8,756 bases of DNA from Syntrophomonas_A sp050258735 (GTDB lineage: Bacteria > Bacillota > Syntrophomonadia > Syntrophomonadales > Syntrophomonadaceae). The position numbers were made by a program, and so were the translations under genes. The notes under the pieces are model-generated. The model had not been told where the DNA came from, did not search any database, and worked only from the letters and a program-made list of their open reading frames with translations. The stretch covers positions 1 to 8,756 of the forward strand of contig JBLMZJ010000101.1 of assembly GCA_050258735.1 (NCBI GenBank), in the 5' to 3' direction. Positions 6,026 to 8,756 of the stretch are shown here, piece after piece. Each line of letters starts with the position of its first letter. Position 1 is the first letter of the stretch.

Positions 6026-6419
6026 TTTTATGGAGAAACTCAGTTATTTGGATAGAATCGAACTGGGTGCAGATTATGTTGGTAAGCCGTGAAGAATAGA
6101 TCAGTCGTATTATCAGGGCAGAGATAATGGCGGTCAAAATGTTGACCGTAGTTTTTATATTCGGCAATCGTGCAGCCTTCACAGAAAAAGCGAAATATTC
6201 GGAGGTGATGCCGGAGGTCATGTAATCAGCGGGACCGGCATTGATTCCACTGCTCATGGCCGAACCATAGGTCCCTCCGCTGAGGGATGAACCATCAAAT
6301 ACATTTATATCTGAAAACACACTACCATTTACATTTAGAACGCTGGCATAACCACATAAAAATATTGAGCACAACAGCAAACAGATGAAAACATGCTTAC
6401 GACTTGTTTTGATCTGCAT
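6009..6419 (-). CDS. Secreted/membrane protein upstream of secDF; candidate translation-arrest monitor of export
   Basis: 136 residues, no family recognised. Residues 1-25 form a signal peptide: RK at 7-8, a hydrophobic core, and a GYA|S cleavage site. Residues 26-85 are Gly/Ser/Asn-rich and should lie outside. Residues 88-108 form a membrane segment (VNILTAIISALIIRLIY), and 111-136 is a charged cytosolic tail ending KKDGMK. The tail of about 28 residues equals the usual ribosome tunnel length, so the membrane segment would just be emerging when translation reaches the stop. This is the layout of the known export monitors VemP (upstream of V. alginolyticus secDF2) and MifM (upstream of yidC2), and it precedes secDF here. 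A GINAGP at 58-63 resembles the SecM ending GIRAGP but lacks the critical arginine and lies too early. The start is supported by a run of seven G (AAGGGGGGG) eight bases upstream. The arrest role is inference; it could simply be a membrane protein of unknown use. Confidence 0.72.
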   Translation of the reverse strand: MQIKTSRKHVFICLLLCSIFLCGYASVLNVNGSVFSDINVFDGSSLSGGTYGSAMSSGINAGPADYMTSGITSEYFAFSVKAARLPNIKTTVNILTAIISALIIRLIYSSRLTNIICTQFDSIQITEFLHKKDGMK

Positions 6420-6466
6420 AGCTTTTGCCCCCCCTTACGAGAAAATACCTGAGATGTCTTTCGTAC

Positions 6467-6495
6467 ATGTTACGTTAAATCGTTTAAGGGGTCAA
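6467..6495 (-). promoter_or_regulatory. Candidate promoter of the leader gene-secD-secF unit
   Basis: On the minus strand TTGACC (6495-6490) and TAACAT (6472-6467) are separated by exactly 17 bases, matching 5/6 and 4/6 of the sigma-A consensus. Transcription would begin near 6460, about 40 bases before ATG 6419, leaving room for the G-rich ribosome binding site. Confidence 0.45.
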
Positions 6496-6520
6496 TTATA
6501 TAAAATTATCGGCCTCGATT

Positions 6521-6557
6521 TATTGATCAATATATCTGCATCAGATCCGATATATTG
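6521..6557. repeat. Palindrome and inverted repeat in the divergent control region
   Basis: TATTGATCAATA (6521-6532) is a perfect 12-bp palindrome. Overlapping it, CAATATATC (6528-6536) and GATATATTG (6549-6557) form a perfect 9-bp inverted repeat with a 12-base spacer. They lie between the secDF-unit promoter and the helicase gene, so a dimeric regulator could act on both. A tandem GTACAAGTG/GTACAATGG follows at 6583-6600. No clear promoter for the helicase could be assigned: TACAAT boxes occur at 6570 and 6593, but neither has a -35 at normal spacing. Confidence 0.4.
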
Positions 6558-6615
6558 CCTGCTATTCTATACAATAAATGTCGTACAAGTGGTACAATGG
6601 ACATCGGAGTGAAAA

Positions 6616-6630
6616 ATGAAAGAAAGCTAG
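6616..6630 (+). other. Four-codon mini-ORF (MKES) with good ribosome binding site before the helicase
   Basis: GGAG at 6606-6609 lies six bases before ATG 6616. The frame reads four codons and stops at TAG, immediately followed by an in-frame TGA. The helicase ATG is 12 bases after the TAG and has no clear Shine-Dalgarno of its own. Translation may therefore reach the helicase by termination and restart. It could also be chance. Confidence 0.35.
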
Positions 6631-6642
6631 TGAAATTTGACC

Positions 6643-8756
6643 ATGAAAAGCACTTTTAAAGACCTTGGTATTTCCGCCCCTATCCTGAACGCCCTGGAAG
6701 GTATGGGCTTTGAGACACCTACAGAGGTGCAAAGCAAAGCTATCCCCTTCGCCCTGGAGAAGAAGGATCTGATAGTTATATCAAAGACGGGCAGCGGCAA
6801 GACCGCTGTTTTTGGTGTTCCTCTCTTGCAGTTGATCGATTCCGCAGGGCCGGGTCCGCAGGCTCTGATCCTCACCCCTACCCGGGAACTGGCTGTACAG
6901 GTTGACAGCGATCTTAAAAAAATGGCCATGGGACTTCCTCACAAGACCACCGCGGTTTATGGCCAGCACAGTATCAGTAATGAAATCGAGGAACTGAAAA
7001 AAGGAGTAGCTATCGTAACCGGGACTCCCGGACGTGTATTCGATCACATCGGTCAAAAGACACTGATAACAAAGCATATACACTACCTGGTGCTTGACGA
7101 AGTGGACCGGATGCTGGACATGGGTTTTATTGATCAAGTATGGAAGATAATAAAGACCTTGCCCCGGGACCGGGTAACCCTTCTCTTCTCGGCGACTATA
7201 CCAGACGAGGTCCAGAAGCTCTGCCGCAAGAACATGAAAAATCCCGTAACGGTTGAGTTAGAATCAGATACCAAGACGGTAGATACCATAAAGCAATTTT
7301 ATTATCGGGTAAAGGATAATGAAAAGAATACCCGGCTGAATAATCTCCTCCAGATTGAGCGCCCGGAAAGCTGCATGATATTTGCTAACACCCGTTTTAT
7401 GGTGGATAAAATACAGGTTTTCTTGTCCCGCCATGGCTATGATATCCGTGCCCTGCACGGAGATATCCCGCAGGATAAGCGACTCAAGACCTTACAGCAG
7501 TTCAAACGGGGCGAATTTAAACTACTGGTGGCCACCGACGTCGCAGCCCGTGGTATCCATATTGATGACCTCTCTCTGGTCGTCAACTACGATGTCCCAT
7601 TGGAAAATGACGGTTATGTCCATCGCATCGGGCGTACCGGCCGCGCCGGCAATGGAGGAAGGGCCGTTTCTCTGGTCACCGGCGATGATATAATGAGCCT
7701 TTATGAGATCGAAAACCATATCGGAGTTATGATAGAGGAAACGGAGTTTCCTCTGGAAGACTACTTCAAGGACAACAGAGCTACGATCGAAGAATGGGCG
7801 CAGTCGGTTTCCATTAAGAAAAAGCCAAGAATAGCGGCAGTTGCCTCAAACACCCCAAGCAAAATTAAAGAAGTTGAGAAAGCGGCATCCAGCGCTAAAG
7901 AGCAGCCGTCTAAAGCGATTCGCCAGAAAATCAGCATTGAAAAACCGGTGGAAGCTGTCACTAAAAAGCAGCCTCAGGAAAAGGTCAAACCTGTGGATAC
8001 CACTATATTCTACATGACCGGCACCGGCAATTCGCTATGGGCTTCCCGGGTACTCGCTCAGGATCTTGGAAATACAGAAATCATTTCGATGTACAAATGG
8101 AAAGAAAACCGGGGGGAGATCAAGAGCAAGGCAATAGGTCTTATCTTCCCGGTCCACATCTGGGGAGTCCCCCGCCAGGTACTGGAATTCATCGAAGACC
8201 TGCAGGACATGAACCCGGAATACATCTTTGCCATAGCCAATAATGCCGGCCAAGTTTCCAACACTCTGGTCCAGCTGCGCAAGGTAATGGAGAGTAAGGG
8301 AATGCATTTATCAGCCGGTTGGTCGGTATTGTTCCCATCCAACTATATACCCTGGGGCGGCCCTGGACCGGCCGAGGAACAGAATAAACGGTTCCGTGAA
8401 GCCAGGATCAAGCTCAGTGCGATAGCCAGCCGAATCAGAGAGCGCAAGGAAATGCCAGTAGAAAAGGGCCCGCTCTGGCAGAGGATAGTTTTTACCTGGT
8501 TATATGATTTGACCTTCAATATGGTCCCGAAAATGGACGAAAAATTCTGGGTAGACGACCGCTGCAACAAGTGCGGGCTATGTGTCAAGCTATGTCCGGT
8601 GAACAATGTTACCATAGAGGACGATAAAATAATCTGGAATCATCGCTGCGAGCAATGTTTAGCCTGCCTGCAGTGGTGTCCCCAGGAGTGTGTGCAATAC
8701 GGCAATAAAACACCCCGGTATGAAAGATACCACCATCCGGAGATCAAGGCCAAGGA
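6643..8756 (+). CDS. DEAD-box RNA helicase fused to an EFR1-type flavodoxin/ferredoxin module (3' end outside the window)
   Basis: 704 codons are open from ATG 6643 to the edge, with no internal stop. Residues 1-350 form a complete DEAD-box helicase: Q motif at Gln30, SKTGSGKT (47-54), PTRELAVQ (79-86), TPGR (128-131), DEVD (152-155, Val for the usual Ala), SAT (183-185), ATDVAARGIHID (297-308) and HRIGRTGRAG (327-336). It should unwind or remodel RNA using ATP. Residues 385-450 are a Lys/Ala/Ser/Glu-rich linker. From 453 a flavodoxin-like fold begins with TTIFYMTGTGNSLWA, the flavin phosphate loop, and continues through FPVHIWGVPRQVLEF. Two full [4Fe-4S] motifs follow: C641-C644-C647-C651-P and C669-C672-C675-C679-P. 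This second half matches the EFR1 family, normally a free-standing protein. The reading frame was checked codon by codon through the junction. Start alternatives are few: a TTG at 6637 and the mini-ORF upstream. An internal GTG at 7993 behind AGGAAAAGG might also yield the redox half alone. Confidence 0.9.
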   Translation, partial: MKSTFKDLGISAPILNALEGMGFETPTEVQSKAIPFALEKKDLIVISKTGSGKTAVFGVPLLQLIDSAGPGPQALILTPTRELAVQVDSDLKKMAMGLPHKTTAVYGQHSISNEIEELKKGVAIVTGTPGRVFDHIGQKTLITKHIHYLVLDEVDRMLDMGFIDQVWKIIKTLPRDRVTLLFSATIPDEVQKLCRKNMKNPVTVELESDTKTVDTIKQFYYRVKDNEKNTRLNNLLQIERPESCMIFANTRFMVDKIQVFLSRHGYDIRALHGDIPQDKRLKTLQQFKRGEFKLLVATDVAARGIHIDDLSLVVNYDVPLENDGYVHRIGRTGRAGNGGRAVSLVTGDDIMSLYEIENHIGVMIEETEFPLEDYFKDNRATIEEWAQSVSIKKKPRIAAVASNTPSKIKEVEKAASSAKEQPSKAIRQKISIEKPVEAVTKKQPQEKVKPVDTTIFYMTGTGNSLWASRVLAQDLGNTEIISMYKWKENRGEIKSKAIGLIFPVHIWGVPRQVLEFIEDLQDMNPEYIFAIANNAGQVSNTLVQLRKVMESKGMHLSAGWSVLFPSNYIPWGGPGPAEEQNKRFREARIKLSAIASRIRERKEMPVEKGPLWQRIVFTWLYDLTFNMVPKMDEKFWVDDRCNKCGLCVKLCPVNNVTIEDDKIIWNHRCEQCLACLQWCPQECVQYGNKTPRYERYHHPEIKAK

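Noticed and set aside
8037..8615. Several open frames on either strand inside the helicase/redox gene (also 6627-7961)
   Set aside because: They overlap a gene whose protein motifs are unmistakable, lack recognisable domains, and are expected shadow frames in GC-richer coding DNA.
1..8756. CRISPR array, tRNA or rRNA genes, insertion sequences, attachment sites
   Set aside because: No regularly spaced repeats, no tRNA or rRNA signatures, no transposase or integrase sequence, and no paired terminal repeats were seen.

Overview
The window looks like chromosomal DNA of an anaerobic, spore-former-type Firmicute (Clostridia in the broad sense, perhaps near the syntrophic families). This is inference from gene content: a secreted protein with copper amine oxidase-like stalk repeats, separate secD and secF genes, strong AGGAGG-type ribosome binding sites, and an EFR1-type flavodoxin/ferredoxin module. 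No rRNA, tRNA, CRISPR array or insertion sequence was seen.

Layout. 1-506 (minus): start of a secreted stalk-repeat protein that runs off the left edge. 507-754: AT-rich leader. 755-1705 (minus): an AT-rich two-ORF unit, a 27-residue ORF followed by a protein resembling proteasome-type N-terminal-threonine hydrolases. 1706-2072: divergent control region, including four direct repeats that match the Firmicute PhoP box just before the next gene. 2073-3065 (plus): PiT-family phosphate transporter, closed by an intrinsic terminator. 3158-3580 (minus): unknown small beta-rich protein. 3613-3680: long hairpin, probably the secDF terminator. 3709-6419 (minus): three-gene unit running from an unrecognised 136-residue secreted/membrane protein, through a 120-base structured spacer, to secD and secF, which overlap by one base. 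6420-6642: divergent control region with inverted repeats and a four-codon mini-ORF. 6643-8756 (plus, open at the right edge): a DEAD-box RNA helicase continuing without a stop into a flavodoxin fold and two [4Fe-4S] ferredoxin motifs.

Two things stand out. First, the helicase-flavodoxin-ferredoxin fusion would put an ATP-driven RNA remodelling enzyme on the same chain as an electron-transfer module, which suggests redox-coupled RNA metabolism. Second, the small gene ahead of secDF has the layout of a force-sensing translation-arrest monitor such as VemP, MifM or SecM. It has a signal peptide, a late membrane segment, and a cytosolic tail about as long as the ribosome exit tunnel. Its last codons pair with the spacer before secD. 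Together they could form a feedback loop that raises SecDF when export is slow. Both are hypotheses from sequence reading only; no folding or database search was run.
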